Shown: positions 35,588-45,184, counted from the first letter of the stretch. The stretch: DNA of 64,000 bases from Streptomyces platensis (GCF_008704855.1 NZ_CP023691.1:3162001-3226000), one strand, 5' to 3'. A program made the numbers and translations. Notes: generated from the sequence alone by a model not told the origin.

Positions 35588-37471
35588 TCAGAGGTGGCGG
35601 CGCCGTCCGGCGGCGTGCCGGTCGTACGCCTCGCGGGCGGCCACCGCCGCCGGACGTGTCGCGGTCTCGGCAACAGGCACATCCCACCAGGCCTGTGCCT
35701 CCGGCGCGCCCGGCACAGTGTCAGCCGTTTCGGTCTCGACATAGACACATGTGGGCCGGTTCGCGCCACGCGCCTCGGCGAGCGCGGCACGCAGCTCACC
35801 GACCGTGGCCGCGCGCAGCACCCGCATACCGAGCGAGGCGGCATTGGCCGCCAGATCGACGGGCAGCGGCGCGCCGGTGTACGTGCCGTCCGCGGCGCGG
35901 AAGCGGTAGTCGGTGCCGAACCGCTCCCCGCCGGTCGCCTGGGACAGCCCGCCGATCGAGGCGTAGCCGTGGTTCTGGATGAGGACGAGGGTGATGGGGA
36001 CGCCCTCCTGGACCGCGGTGACGATTTCGGTGGGGTTCATCAGATACGTACCGTCGCCGACCAGCGCCCACACCGGCCGGCCGGGGGCGGCCATCCGCAC
36101 GCCGATCGCGGCGGGGATCTCGTAGCCCATGCAGGAGTAGCCGTATTCCAGGTGGTACTGCCGGCGGGACCGGGCGCGCCACAGTTTGTGCAGGTCACCG
36201 GGGAGGGACCCGGCCGCGTTGAGGATGATGTCGGTGTCGTCGACGAGGGCGTCCAGCGCCCCGAGCACCTGCGTCTGGGAGGGCCGTACGGAGTCGTCCG
36301 CGGCGCCGAACGCGGCGTCCACCCGCCGCTCCCAGGCCGCCTTGTCCGCCCCGTAGGCGGCCTCGTACGCCGCGTCGACGCGGTGCCCGGACAGCTCCTT
36401 GGTGAGCGCTTCGAGTCCGGCGCGGGCATCGGCGACGAGCGAGGCGGCGCCGAGCTTGTGGGCGTCGAACGGGGCGATGTTGAGGTTCAGGAAGCGCACC
36501 CCGGGCGCGGCGAACAGCGTCGCGGAAGCGGTGGTGAAGTCGGTGTAGCGGGTGCCGACGCCGATGACCAGATCGGCCTCGCGGGCGAGGGCGTCGGCGG
36601 TGGCGGTGCCGGTGTGGCCGATACCGCCGATGTCGGCGGGGTGGTCGTACCGCAGCGAGCCCTTGCCGGCCTGGGTGGACGCGACCGGGATGCCGGTGGC
36701 GTCGGCGAAGGCGCACAGCGCGTCCTCGGCCTCGGAGTGGTGCACCCCGCCGCCCGCGATCAGCAACGGCCGGCGGGCACCGCGGATCGCCGCGACGGCC
36801 TCCGCGAGGGCATCGGCGTCGGGGAGCGGCCGGGTGACGCGCCAGACCCGGTCGGCGAAGAACTCCTCCGGCCAGTCGTACGCCTCGGCCTGCACGTCCT
36901 GCGGGAGCGCGAGGGTCACCGCGCCGGTGTCGACGGGGTCGGCGAGCACCCGCATCGCCTGGAGGGCGGCCGGGATCAGCGCCTCGGGCCGGGTGACCCG
37001 GTCGAAGTAGCGGGAGACCGGGCGCAGCGCGTCATTGACCGACACGTCTCCCGCCTGCGGGACCTCCAGCTGCTGCAAGACGGGGTCTGCCGTCCGGGTG
37101 GCAAAGGTGTCGCCGGGCAGCAGCAGGACCGGGAGGCGGTTGACGGTGGCGAGGGCGGCGCCGGTGACGAGGTTGGTGGCGCCGGGGCCGATGGAGGTGG
37201 TGACGGCGTGCGCGGAGAGCCGGTCGCACTGCCGGGCGTAGCCGACCGCGGCATGCACCATGGCCTGTTCGTTGCGGCCCTGGAGGTACGGGAGCGCGTC
37301 TCCGGATTCCAGCAGGGCCTGGCCGAGACCGGCGACATTGCCGTGGCCGAAGATGCCCCAGCAGGCGTTGATCAGGCGGTGCCGGCGGCCGTCCCGCTCG
37401 GTGTACTGGTGGGCGAGGAACTCGACCAGGGCCTGCGCGACCGTGAGCCGGCGCGTCGTCGGAACGTTCAT
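35588..37471 (-). CDS. iolD: 3D-(3,5/4)-trihydroxycyclohexane-1,2-dione acylhydrolase
   Basis: 627 aa ThDP-dependent enzyme. The N-terminal domain carries the ThDP region (NACWGIFGHGNVAGLG), and the C-terminal one the ThDP/Mg motif VGDGTYLMNPTEIV ending in QNHG. The length and the FGHGNVAGLG signature are specific for IolD among the acetolactate-synthase-like enzymes. It opens the cyclic dione made by IolE to 5-deoxyglucuronate, the IolB substrate. Its ATG overlaps the iolB stop (ATGA), so translation is coupled. Confidence 0.95.
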   Translation of the reverse strand: MNVPTTRRLTVAQALVEFLAHQYTERDGRRHRLINACWGIFGHGNVAGLGQALLESGDALPYLQGRNEQAMVHAAVGYARQCDRLSAHAVTTSIGPGATNLVTGAALATVNRLPVLLLPGDTFATRTADPVLQQLEVPQAGDVSVNDALRPVSRYFDRVTRPEALIPAALQAMRVLADPVDTGAVTLALPQDVQAEAYDWPEEFFADRVWRVTRPLPDADALAEAVAAIRGARRPLLIAGGGVHHSEAEDALCAFADATGIPVASTQAGKGSLRYDHPADIGGIGHTGTATADALAREADLVIGVGTRYTDFTTASATLFAAPGVRFLNLNIAPFDAHKLGAASLVADARAGLEALTKELSGHRVDAAYEAAYGADKAAWERRVDAAFGAADDSVRPSQTQVLGALDALVDDTDIILNAAGSLPGDLHKLWRARSRRQYHLEYGYSCMGYEIPAAIGVRMAAPGRPVWALVGDGTYLMNPTEIVTAVQEGVPITLVLIQNHGYASIGGLSQATGGERFGTDYRFRAADGTYTGAPLPVDLAANAASLGMRVLRAATVGELRAALAEARGANRPTCVYVETETADTVPGAPEAQAWWDVPVAETATRPAAVAAREAYDRHAAGRRRHL

Positions 37472-38361
37472 CGGGCGGCTCCTGCGGGCGCTTCGTAGAG
37501 GGGGAGGCGGGGGTCGACGGGCTGCTCGGGCCAGGTGCCGCGGATCCAGCCGTGATCGGGGTGATCGCAGATCAGCCACTCACGGGTCTCCCCCGGACCG
37601 GCCATCACATTCAGGTAGTACATGGCGTGGCCGGGCGCGGCGATGGACGGCCCGTGCCAGCCGTCGGGGATCAGGACGGCGTCCCCGCTGCGGACCTCCG
37701 CCAGGACATCGGTGCCGCGGCCCTGCCCCGAGGGGGTCACCCGCTGGTAGCCGACCCCGTCCGTACCGTGCGCGGACTCGATCTCGAAGTAGTAGATCTC
37801 CTCCAGCTCGGACTCCTCGCCGGGGCGGCACTCGTCGTGCTTGTGCGGCGGATAGGAGGACCAGTTGCCGCCGGGGGTGAGCACCTCCACCGCGATCAGC
37901 CGGTCGCACGCGAAGGTGCCGGCCGCGCCGAAGTTGTTGACCTGGCGGGAGCAGTTGCCGGTGCCGCGCAGCTCCACGGGGACGCCGGACGCGGGGCCGT
38001 AACGGGCCGGCAGGCGGTTCTCGCAGCGGGCGCCGGTGAGCGCGAAGCGGCCGCCGGACCCGGCCTCGATCCGGACGTGCACGTCGCGCGGTACGTAGGC
38101 GAAGTCCGTCACCCCGCTGAACACGCTCTCCCGGCCGGTCAGTTCGAAGGTCTCGCCGTCGTCGGTCAGCACCGTGCAGCCGCCGGACAGCGGCAGCACG
38201 ATCCATTCGCTGTCGCCGGTGGCGAAGGAGTGGTGGGCACCGGGCGGCAGCTCCAGAACACGCAGCGAGGAGTAGCCCCAGCCGGCCCGCTCCGGGTTGA
38301 TGTCCAGGGCGTACGGGCCCGCTGCCGCGGCTCCGGCCCCCAGATGGAATTCAGTGCTCAT
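37468..38361 (-). CDS. iolB: 5-deoxy-glucuronate isomerase
   Basis: 297 aa bicupin-fold enzyme that isomerises 5-deoxy-D-glucuronate to 5-dehydro-2-deoxy-D-gluconate. Metal-binding region SYPPHKHDECRPGEESELEEIYYFE (two His and Glu) at about 170, and GWHGPSIAAPGHAMYYLNVMAG toward the end; both are conserved in IolB. AGGAG lies 8 bases before the ATG. Sits between the aldolase (30 bases) and iolD (4-base overlap). Confidence 0.95.
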   Translation of the reverse strand: MSTEFHLGAGAAAAGPYALDINPERAGWGYSSLRVLELPPGAHHSFATGDSEWIVLPLSGGCTVLTDDGETFELTGRESVFSGVTDFAYVPRDVHVRIEAGSGGRFALTGARCENRLPARYGPASGVPVELRGTGNCSRQVNNFGAAGTFACDRLIAVEVLTPGGNWSSYPPHKHDECRPGEESELEEIYYFEIESAHGTDGVGYQRVTPSGQGRGTDVLAEVRSGDAVLIPDGWHGPSIAAPGHAMYYLNVMAGPGETREWLICDHPDHGWIRGTWPEQPVDPRLPLYEAPAGAAR

Positions 38362-38391
38362 ATGTCGAGTCTCCTGCGGAATTCGCGGCGT

Positions 38392-39279
38392 TCACAGCAG
38401 GCCTACGGCGGTGTCCACGGCGGCCGCGACATCCCCGTCGGCGGGGTAGAGCAGGGAGCGGCCGACGACCAGGCCCTGCACGGTCGGCAGCCGCAGCGCC
38501 TTGCGCCACTTCTCGTAGGCGGCTTCCTGGTCCTGCACGGTGCTGCCGACGTCGCCGCCGAGCAGCACGGTCGGCAGGGTGGTGGTCTCGCAGACCCGGG
38601 CCATGGCGTCGGGGTCGTCGGTGACCGGCAGTTTGAGCCAGGTGTAGGCGGACGTGCCGCCGAGTCCGGAGGCGATGGCCACGGAGCGGGTGACGGCTTC
38701 GGGGCTCAGATCGTTGCGGACCGTGCCGTCCGCCCGGGAGGAGAGGAACGGCTCGACGAAGACGGGCAGCTGCCGCTCGGCCATCGCGTCGATGGCGCGG
38801 GCGGTGGCCTCCAGGGTGGACAGCGAACCGGGGTCGCGGTAGTCGATGCGCAGCAGCAGTTTGCCGGCGTCGAAGCGGAGCCGGGCGAGGTCCTCGGGCC
38901 GGTGGCCGGTGAACCGGTCGTCCATCTCGAAGGAGGCTCCGGCCAGCCCGCCGCGGTTCATGGAGCCCATCACGACCTTGCCGTCGAGGGCGCCGATCAG
39001 CAGCAGGTCCTCCAGTATGTCGGCGGTGGCCAGCACCCCGTCCACACCGGGCCGCGACAGCGCCAGCACCAGACGTTCGAGCAGGTCGAAGCGGTTGGCC
39101 ATGGCGAGCTGCCGGTCACCGACGGCCAGCGCGCCACGGGCCGGGTGATCAGCGGCGACGATCATCAGCCGCCCGCTGTCACCGAGCAGCGGCCGACGGG
39201 CACGACGGGCGGCGGCCTCCGCGACAGCTTCAGGATGCCGGGCCCGCAACATCGCAAGGTCACTGATCCGAGGAGTCAA
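38392..39279 (-). CDS. Class I-type aldolase of the iol operon (IolJ role, DeoC/LacD-like)
   Basis: 295 aa TIM-barrel protein. It has MIVAADHPARG near residue 40, LLLRIDYRDPG in the middle with candidate Lys residues, and LLGGDVG toward the end. Actinobacterial iol operons carry this type (Cgl0158-like) in place of Bacillus IolJ, so it probably splits 2-deoxy-5-keto-gluconate-6-phosphate to dihydroxyacetone phosphate and malonate semialdehyde. The start is a TTG with AAGG about 12 bases upstream; the ATG at residue 10 is an alternative. Placed between iolC and iolB, exactly where an aldolase step is needed. Family assignment is from memory. Confidence 0.75.
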   Translation of the reverse strand: MTPRISDLAMLRARHPEAVAEAAARRARRPLLGDSGRLMIVAADHPARGALAVGDRQLAMANRFDLLERLVLALSRPGVDGVLATADILEDLLLIGALDGKVVMGSMNRGGLAGASFEMDDRFTGHRPEDLARLRFDAGKLLLRIDYRDPGSLSTLEATARAIDAMAERQLPVFVEPFLSSRADGTVRNDLSPEAVTRSVAIASGLGGTSAYTWLKLPVTDDPDAMARVCETTTLPTVLLGGDVGSTVQDQEAAYEKWRKALRLPTVQGLVVGRSLLYPADGDVAAAVDTAVGLL

Positions 39280-39519
39280 GGCTCAACTCACCTTCTTGAG
39301 TACACAGGTGGAGGGGGTGCGGCGGGCGGTCGGGGCAGGCGACGAGGGCGCGGGGCGGGGGCGCCGGGCGGGGGTCGGGCGTGGTGGCCGCCGGGGCCCG
39401 CCGCGGGGGCACCGCCGGGCGGGCCCCGGCTGCGGGGGCCGCCGGACGAGTCGGGGCCTCGCGGGTCACCGGACGAGCCCCGGCCGCGGGCATCATCCGG
39501 CGGGCCCCGGCCACGAGGC
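39280..39519. repeat. GC-rich spacer with degenerate repeats between iolC and the aldolase gene
   Basis: 240 bases made of imperfect repeats of CCGGACGAG/GGCCCCGG-type units (two CCGGACGAG copies near 39440-39480) with no coding bias. Two overlapping open frames exist on the minus strand but are only Pro/Ala/Arg strings. May be decayed duplications of the iolC 3' end; function none seen. Confidence 0.5.
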
Positions 39520-40512
39520 TCACCGGCCGGCCAGGAAGGCGTCGACCTCATCGGCCGTCGGCATCGCGGAGGAGCAGGCGAGACGGGAGGCGACGATGGC
39601 GCCCGCGGCGTTGGCGTAGCGCATCATCGGCGCCAGCTCCCAGCCGGCCAGCAGCCCGTGGCACAGCGCCCCGCCGAAGGAGTCGCCGGCGCCCAGGCCG
39701 TTGACGACCTCGACGGGGGTGGGCGGGACCTCGGCGGTACGGCCGTCGCGGTGGACGGCGAGCACACCCTTGGGGCCCTGTTTGATGACGGCGAGTTCGA
39801 CGCCCATGTCCAGCAGCGCCTCGGCGCATGCCTTGGGCTCACGCAGCCCGGTGGCGACCTCGGCCTCATCGACATTGCCGACCGCCACGGTGACGTGCCG
39901 CAGCGCCGCTTCGTAATACGGCCGGGCGGTGGCCATCGCCGCGGCCCCGGTCGCCCCGCCGTCCCCGGAGGCGCCGCCCTCACCACCCCAGAACATCGGC
40001 CGCCAGTCGAGGTCGAAGACGGTGGTGCCCGCCTTGGCGCGGGCCTCCAGCGCGGCCAGGGTGGCGCTGCGGCTGGGCTCCTCACACAGCCCCGTGCCCG
40101 TGATCCAGAAGATCCGGGCCGCCGCGATGGCGTCCTGGTCCAGTTCCTCGGGCCGGATGACCAGGTCAGGGGCCTTCGGCCGGCGGTAGAAGTAGAGCGG
40201 GAAGTCGTCCGGCGGAAAGATCTCGCAGAAGGTGACCGGCGTCGGGTAGGCGTCGACGGCGGTCACCCAGCGGTCGTCCACCCCGAAGTCACGCAGCGCC
40301 TGGTGGAGGTAGTCGCCGAACGGGTCGCGGCCGGTGCGGCTGATGACCGCGCTACGGCGCCCGAGCCGGGCGGCGGCCACCGCGACATTGGCGGCGGAGC
40401 CGCCGAGGAATTTCCCGAAGGTCTCGACCTGCGCCAGCGGCACACCGGTCTGCAACGGGTAGATGTCGACTCCGATGCGGCCCATGGTGATCAGGTCGTA
40501 CGGCTGGGTCAT
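39520..40512 (-). CDS. iolC: 5-dehydro-2-deoxygluconokinase
   Basis: 330 aa PfkB/ribokinase-family kinase. Opening ITMGRIGVDIYPLQTG, then GGSAANVAVAAARLG (PfkB signature 1), and NGLGAGDSFGGALCHGLL (signature 2 with catalytic Asp) near 280. The Y-P-L-Q-T-G opening is typical of IolC. It phosphorylates 2-deoxy-5-keto-D-gluconate for the aldolase encoded next. First gene of the leftward iol operon; AAGGGG 6 bases before the ATG. Divergent from iolE across 425 bases with the operator-like repeats. Confidence 0.92.
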   Translation of the reverse strand: MTQPYDLITMGRIGVDIYPLQTGVPLAQVETFGKFLGGSAANVAVAAARLGRRSAVISRTGRDPFGDYLHQALRDFGVDDRWVTAVDAYPTPVTFCEIFPPDDFPLYFYRRPKAPDLVIRPEELDQDAIAAARIFWITGTGLCEEPSRSATLAALEARAKAGTTVFDLDWRPMFWGGEGGASGDGGATGAAAMATARPYYEAALRHVTVAVGNVDEAEVATGLREPKACAEALLDMGVELAVIKQGPKGVLAVHRDGRTAEVPPTPVEVVNGLGAGDSFGGALCHGLLAGWELAPMMRYANAAGAIVASRLACSSAMPTADEVDAFLAGR

Positions 40513-40937
40513 GTGCGCCCCTTCGGGTCACCCGGCGCGGCGGGTTCGGCGGGTTCGGCTCCGAGGAAAGGTCTAACGGGGAGAGCCAGACCCTGTCAAC
40601 AATTTGTCCTTACATACTGACGTCAGGGAGAACAATGAACGGGCCGCGAAGGGCCAGCCGCAACAAGCGAGCCTCCACCCCAAGAGCCCCACCGCCAGCC
40701 CCACGCCCCACACATCCCAGGCGCGCCACCGTCAGGCCCACGCCCCACACACCCCGCACACCGCTCCCCGCACCCCCGACGGGAGGCACGCCCCCACGCA
40801 CCCCACCCGACAAAGTCCTTAAGTCCTTATGTCAGGACGAAGTCTTGACACTCCCCGGGGCGCCAGAGAGGCTGTGCCCCACAACCCCACCCCAGCGCCT
40901 CCCGGTCACCGCCGACCGGCGAGAGGAGAGCCGCAGC
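40513..40937. promoter_or_regulatory. Divergent iolC/iolE control region
   Basis: No gene. On the left, next to the iolC side, GTCCTTACATAC (40606-40617) is followed by the palindrome TGACGTCA (40618-40625). On the right, next to iolE, AAGTCCTT is repeated twice in tandem (40813-40828) before the operator at 40830-40850. In between (about 40640-40805) is C-rich filler. Two promoters are expected, both under one regulator. A regulator gene for this region is not in the window apart from the LacI gene at 45.9 kb, which has another operator. Confidence 0.6.
40830..40850. promoter_or_regulatory. Putative iol operator
   Basis: Inverted repeat TGTCAGGAC, centre GAA, GTCTTGACA (8 of 9 arm bases pair). 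TTGACA at 40845-40850 could double as a -35 for iolE. Fits a GntR/IolR-type site. Confidence 0.5.
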
Positions 40938-41858
40938 ATGTCCGTTCCCCATGCCGCCCAGCCCGTCCTGGACCGCATCCGCGTCGGTTCCGCACCCGAC
41001 TCGTGGGGAGTCTGGTTCCCCGACGACGCCCAGCAGGTCCCCTGGCAGCGCTTCCTGGACGAGGTCACCGAGGCGGGCTACGAGTGGATCGAACTCGGCC
41101 CGTACGGCTACCTGCCCACCGACCCCGCCGTCCTGCGCGACGAGATCGCCCGCCGCAGCCTGCGGGTCTCGGCCGGCACGATCTTCACCTCGCTGCACCA
41201 CGGCCCGTCCGTATGGGACAAGACCTGGGCGCACGTCTCCGAGGTCGCCACCCTCACCCAGGCCATGGGCGCGCGGCACCTCGTCGTCATCCCCTCCTTC
41301 TGGCGCGACGACAAGACCGCCGAGGAGATCGAGCCGCGCGAGCTGACCGCGGAGCAGTGGAAGCAGCTGACCACCGGCATGGAGCGGCTGGGCAAGCAGG
41401 TACGCGACGAGTTCGGGCTGGACATCGTCGTGCACCCGCACGCCGACACCCATATCGACACCGAGGAACATGTCGAACGGTTCCTGCACGCGACCGACTC
41501 CGACCTGGTCAACCTCTGCCTGGACACCGGCCATTACGCCTACTGCGGCGGCGACAGTGTCAAGCTGATCCGCACCTACGGCGAGCGGATCGGCTACCTC
41601 CACCTCAAGCAGGTGGACCCCGACATCCTCAGCGATGTCGTCGCCAAGGGCACGCCGTTCGGGCCCGCGGTCAAGCAGGGTGTGATGTGCGAACCGCCGC
41701 TCGGCGTACCGGCGCTGCCGCCCGTCCTGGAAGCCGCCCAGGAGCTGAACGTCGACCTCTTCGCCATCGTCGAGCAGGACATGTACCCCTGCCCGCCCGA
41801 CCAGCCCTTCCCCATCGCCGAACGCACCCGCCGCTTCCTGCGCTCGTGCGGCGCGTGA
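40938..41858 (+). CDS. iolE: Inosose dehydratase (2-keto-myo-inositol dehydratase)
   Basis: 306 aa TIM barrel of the AP-endonuclease-2/sugar isomerase family. Opening VGSAPDSWGVW is the family's IolE hallmark; metal ligands appear in GPYGYLP, HPHADTHID, DTGHYAYCGGD and YLHLKQVDPD. It dehydrates scyllo-inosose to 3D-trihydroxycyclohexane-1,2-dione, the IolD substrate. AGGAGA lies 8 bases before the ATG. First gene of the rightward iol unit. Confidence 0.94.
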   Translation: MSVPHAAQPVLDRIRVGSAPDSWGVWFPDDAQQVPWQRFLDEVTEAGYEWIELGPYGYLPTDPAVLRDEIARRSLRVSAGTIFTSLHHGPSVWDKTWAHVSEVATLTQAMGARHLVVIPSFWRDDKTAEEIEPRELTAEQWKQLTTGMERLGKQVRDEFGLDIVVHPHADTHIDTEEHVERFLHATDSDLVNLCLDTGHYAYCGGDSVKLIRTYGERIGYLHLKQVDPDILSDVVAKGTPFGPAVKQGVMCEPPLGVPALPPVLEAAQELNVDLFAIVEQDMYPCPPDQPFPIAERTRRFLRSCGA

Positions 41859-41958
41859 GCCGCCGGCGCCTCCTTGGCCCGCCTCGCGACGCCTCCTCCT
41901 CTCACCCCGGCAACGATTACGGAGAGTAATCAGTTCCATGCCCAGGGTATCTCTGACA

Positions 41959-41979
41959 CTACGTAGTACGTAAGGACTT
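41959..41979. promoter_or_regulatory. iol-type operator in the dehydrogenase leader
   Basis: The palindrome CTACGTAG (41959-41966) runs into TACGTAAGGACTT (41967-41979). GTACGTAAGGAC corresponds to GTATGTAAGGAC on the minus strand at 40606-40617 near iolC, 11 of 12 bases. AAGGA here is also the ribosome site, so a bound repressor could block both steps. Confidence 0.5.
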
Positions 41980-41988
41980 GTGGACGAC

Positions 41989-43008
41989 ATGACTTCGCAC
42001 GAAACGCTGGGTGTGGCGGTCATCGGTACCGGCCGGATGGGTGCCGACCACGTACGCCGGATCAACGAGGTGATCAGCGGCGCCCGGGTGGCGGCGGTGG
42101 TCGACATCGACGCGGCGCGGGTCAAGCACCTCGCCGACGGCATCGAAGGGTGCACCGCCTACACCGACCCGGCCGCCGCCATGGACGACCCCGGGGTGGA
42201 CGCCGTACTGATCGCCTCGCCGGGGCCCGCGCACGAGGCGGCGCTGCTGGACGCCTTCGCGCGGGATCTGCCCGTGCTGTGCGAGAAGCCGCTGACGCCG
42301 GACGCCGCCTCCGCGCTGCGGGTGCTGGAGGCCGAGCAGGCGCTGGGGCACCGCCGGGTCCAGGTCGGTTTCATGCGCCGCTACGACGCCGACTACCGCA
42401 CCCTCAAGTCCCTTCTGGACCAGGGCACTTACGGCCGCCCGCTGATGCTGCACAACAAGCACCGCAACCCCGGCTCCCCGCCCGGCTTCACCAACGCCAT
42501 GATGGTCAACGACTCGCTGGTGCATGAGATCGATGTGACCCGCTGGCTGCTGGCGGAGGAGATCACCGCGGTGCGGGTGCTGCGCCCGGCCCCCACCGGC
42601 AACGCCCCGGAGGGCCTCAGCGACCCCCAGCTGATCCTCTTCGAGACGGCGGGCGGCCAGGTCGTGGACACCGAGCTCTTCGTCAACTGCGGCTTCGGCT
42701 ACCAGGTCAGCTGTGAGGCGGTCTGCGAGGGCGGCACGGCCAGGATCGGTGACGACCACGGGGTGTTCAGCAACACCGCGGGCCACTGGGGCGGCGCGAT
42801 CACCCCCGGTTTCGTGGAGCGCTTCGAGGAGGCCTACGACCGGCAGGTGCAGCGCTGGGTGAACGCCACCCGGCGCGGCGAGATCGAGGGCCCCAGCTGC
42901 TGGGACGGCTATGCCGCGGCGGCGGTGTGCGAGGCGGGGGTACGCGCCCAGACGACGGGCGAGCGGGTCGCGGTCGAACTCATCGAGCGGCCTGCGCTGT
43001 ATCGGTGA
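41989..43008 (+). CDS. iolG: Inositol 2-dehydrogenase-type Gfo/Idh/MocA oxidoreductase
   Basis: 339 aa. N-terminal Rossmann motif [17 protein letters not shown]; the catalytic-domain motif CEKPLTPDA contains the conserved Lys; then [15 protein letters not shown] with Asp-His. These are typical inositol 2-dehydrogenase signatures. Oxidises myo-inositol to scyllo-inosose with NAD+. The ATG at 41989 is chosen, although a GTG nine bases earlier (41980) is also possible; AAGGA at 41972-41976 is closer to the GTG. It follows iolE by 130 bases on the same strand. Confidence 0.88.
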   Translation: MTSHETLGVAVIGTGRMGADHVRRINEVISGARVAAVVDIDAARVKHLADGIEGCTAYTDPAAAMDDPGVDAVLIASPGPAHEAALLDAFARDLPVLCEKPLTPDAASALRVLEAEQALGHRRVQVGFMRRYDADYRTLKSLLDQGTYGRPLMLHNKHRNPGSPPGFTNAMMVNDSLVHEIDVTRWLLAEEITAVRVLRPAPTGNAPEGLSDPQLILFETAGGQVVDTELFVNCGFGYQVSCEAVCEGGTARIGDDHGVFSNTAGHWGGAITPGFVERFEEAYDRQVQRWVNATRRGEIEGPSCWDGYAAAAVCEAGVRAQTTGERVAVELIERPALYR

Positions 43009-43205
43009 GGCGGTCGGCCTCCCCTCCTCCTCCCCCTCCCCCGGGTCACGCCCATCCCCCCACCGGGCCGCCGCGCCCCACGCCCCGAGCCACCGAAAGG
43101 GCCCCATCCCATGCACGCCGCACCACCCCTCCCGCTTCCCCTCCCCCCACGCCAATTCCCGACTCCTGACGCCGGGGTGGTCGCCCGTCCCGCGAGCCGG
43201 GGCTG

Positions 43206-44630
43206 ATGATGGCGGCCCCCACCAGCCAGTTGGTGTCCGACGGCCCGTGTGAGAGTGTGCGGGCCCGCCGCGCCAGGCGCTTCATCGTGGGCATCGCTGC
43301 CGTCGCCGCGCTCGGCGGCGCCCTGTTCGGCTATGACACCGGGGTGATATCCGGCGCGCTCCCGTTCATGGAGGGCCACTTCGGCCTCACGTCCCTGGGC
43401 GAGGGCATCATCACCAGCGCGCTGCTGATCGGCGCGGCCTTCGGCTCGCTGATCGGCGGGCGGATGTCCGATGCGCTCGGCCGGCGCAACTCGCTGCTGT
43501 GGGCGGGCGCCGTGTTCATCGGCGGGGCGCTGGCCGTGGCGCTCGCCCCCGATGTGCCGTTCATGACCGTGGCGCGCTTCGTCCTCGGCCTCGCCGTCGG
43601 CAGCGCGTCGGTCATCACCCCGCTCTATCTCTCCGAGATCGCGCCCCCGCACATCCGGGGCCGGCTGGTCTCGTTCAATTCGCTGATGATCGTCAGCGGC
43701 CAGTTGCTCGCCTATCTCATCAATGCCTTCCTGGCGCAGTGGGGGGCCTGGCGCTGGATGCTGGGCCTGGCGGCGCTGCCCGCGGTGGCGCTGTTCGCCG
43801 GGCTGTTCTTCCTGCCGGACACCCCGCGCTGGTACATCAGCAAGGGGCGGCAGGACGACGCGGCCCGGGTACTGCGCCGTACGCTGCCCGCCGAGGACGT
43901 GCCCGCCGAGCTGGCCCGGATCGATCACGCCCACAGTCTGGAGGCCGACGCCCGGAGCGGTGGCTGGCAAAAGCTGCGCACCCCCTGGGTACGGCGGCTG
44001 CTGCTGGTCGGTATCGGGCTGGCGGCCGTGCAGCAGATCACCGGCGTCAATGCCGTGGTCTATTTCGCGCCGAAGATCCTGGCGTCGACGGGCCTGGGTA
44101 CCGGGGCCTCGATCACCGCCACCATCGCGATCGGTGTGATCTCGGTGCTCGCCACCGCGCTGGGGATGTCCCTGATCGACCGGGTCGGCCGGCGGCCCCT
44201 GCTGCTCACCGGCCTGGCCGGGATGACCGTCTCGCTCGCCCTGCTCGGCGCCGCCTTCCAGCTCCCGCACTCCCCCGCTGTCAGCATCCTGGTCCTGGGT
44301 CTGATGGTCCTCTACATGGCTTTCATGCAGGGCACGCTCAACACCGGGGTCTGGCTGCTGCTGGCCGAGATGTTCCCGCTCAGGGTGCGTGGACTGGCCA
44401 TGGGCGCCGCGGTGTTCATGATGTGGCTGGTCAACTTCGCGGTGGCGCTGGCCTTTCCGCTGCTGCTCGACGCGGTCGGCGCCGGCACCACCTTCTGGCT
44501 CTTCGGCGTGATGTGTGTGCTGTCCCTGGTGTTCTGCAAGCGGTACGCACCGGAGACGAAGGGGCTGGCGCTGGAGGATCTGGAGCACGAGCTGCGGAGG
44601 GCGGCGGAGACCGCACCGGCCACGAACTGA
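43206..44630 (+). CDS. MFS sugar/inositol transporter (SP family, IolT-like)
   Basis: 474 aa with twelve helices. Sugar-porter signatures: ALFGYDTGVISGALP in TM1, GRRNSLL after TM2, LPDTPRWYISKGR at the end of the first half (PESPRWL variant), RVGRRP, and PETKGL at the C-terminus. QQITGVNAVVYFAP marks TM7, as in inositol and glucose symporters. Follows the dehydrogenase by 197 C-rich bases; the likely substrate is myo-inositol from position. Two successive ATGs (43206 and 43209) start the frame, and no strong ribosome site is visible. Confidence 0.9.
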   Translation: MMAAPTSQLVSDGPCESVRARRARRFIVGIAAVAALGGALFGYDTGVISGALPFMEGHFGLTSLGEGIITSALLIGAAFGSLIGGRMSDALGRRNSLLWAGAVFIGGALAVALAPDVPFMTVARFVLGLAVGSASVITPLYLSEIAPPHIRGRLVSFNSLMIVSGQLLAYLINAFLAQWGAWRWMLGLAALPAVALFAGLFFLPDTPRWYISKGRQDDAARVLRRTLPAEDVPAELARIDHAHSLEADARSGGWQKLRTPWVRRLLLVGIGLAAVQQITGVNAVVYFAPKILASTGLGTGASITATIAIGVISVLATALGMSLIDRVGRRPLLLTGLAGMTVSLALLGAAFQLPHSPAVSILVLGLMVLYMAFMQGTLNTGVWLLLAEMFPLRVRGLAMGAAVFMMWLVNFAVALAFPLLLDAVGAGTTFWLFGVMCVLSLVFCKRYAPETKGLALEDLEHELRRAAETAPATN

Positions 44631-44815
44631 CGGGGCGGAGGGGGGATCCGGCAGGGCGGCGGACCCGAACCGCCCGGAGGGGCCGGCCGGAACCACCAGG
44701 CCACCGGCCGGTCGCAAGGTACCGGGCAATCGCCGGGAACCACGGACCGCGTTCCGGGCGTCACAGCGGGTGGAATCACATCCAACGGGATCCAACGGGG
44801 GAAACGGTGGAATTC

Positions 44816-45184
44816 GTGAAAACCAACGCACTCAGCCGAACCGTCAAGCGCACGGCCGTCCTCACCGCCACCGCGGGCCTGCTGACCGCGGGGCTGCTCA
44901 CCGGCCCGGCGTCCGCGGACGCTCCGGCCGGCGGACGGGCCGACACCCTGGCCGCCTGCGCCTACTACAACGGCAACGCCCTCACCGTCTACGGACAGCG
45001 CGGCGACCGCGTCTCGCAGGCACAGTGCCTGCTGGCCAACCGCCGCTATCTCCCCTGGGGAGACGTGACCGGGTACTTCGGCCCCAAGACCCGGGCCGCG
45101 GTGAAGAAGTTCCAGTCCCGGCACCATCTGACCGCTGACGGCAAGGTCGGCAAGAAGACCTGGTACGCGCTGTACCACGCCTGA
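44816..45184 (+). CDS. Secreted peptidoglycan-binding protein
   Basis: 122 aa. Signal peptide with positive start (KTNALSRTVKRT), hydrophobic core and ASA cleavage near residue 33. The mature part has two cysteines (AACAYYNG, AQCLLANR), perhaps a disulphide, and a PG_binding_1 domain ending VTGYFGPKTRAAVKKFQSRHHLTADGKVGKKTWYALY. Binds peptidoglycan outside the cell; no catalytic domain, so it may cap or inhibit a wall enzyme. GGTGGA lies just before the GTG start; the GTG at 44807 is an alternative. A strong hairpin follows. Confidence 0.85.
   Translation: MKTNALSRTVKRTAVLTATAGLLTAGLLTGPASADAPAGGRADTLAACAYYNGNALTVYGQRGDRVSQAQCLLANRRYLPWGDVTGYFGPKTRAAVKKFQSRHHLTADGKVGKKTWYALYHA

Noticed and set aside
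39260..39551. Two overlapping 87-aa frames in the iolC-aldolase spacer
   Set aside because: Pro/Ala/Arg low-complexity translation, no ribosome site, and the frame carries no conserved residues; more likely repeat filler.
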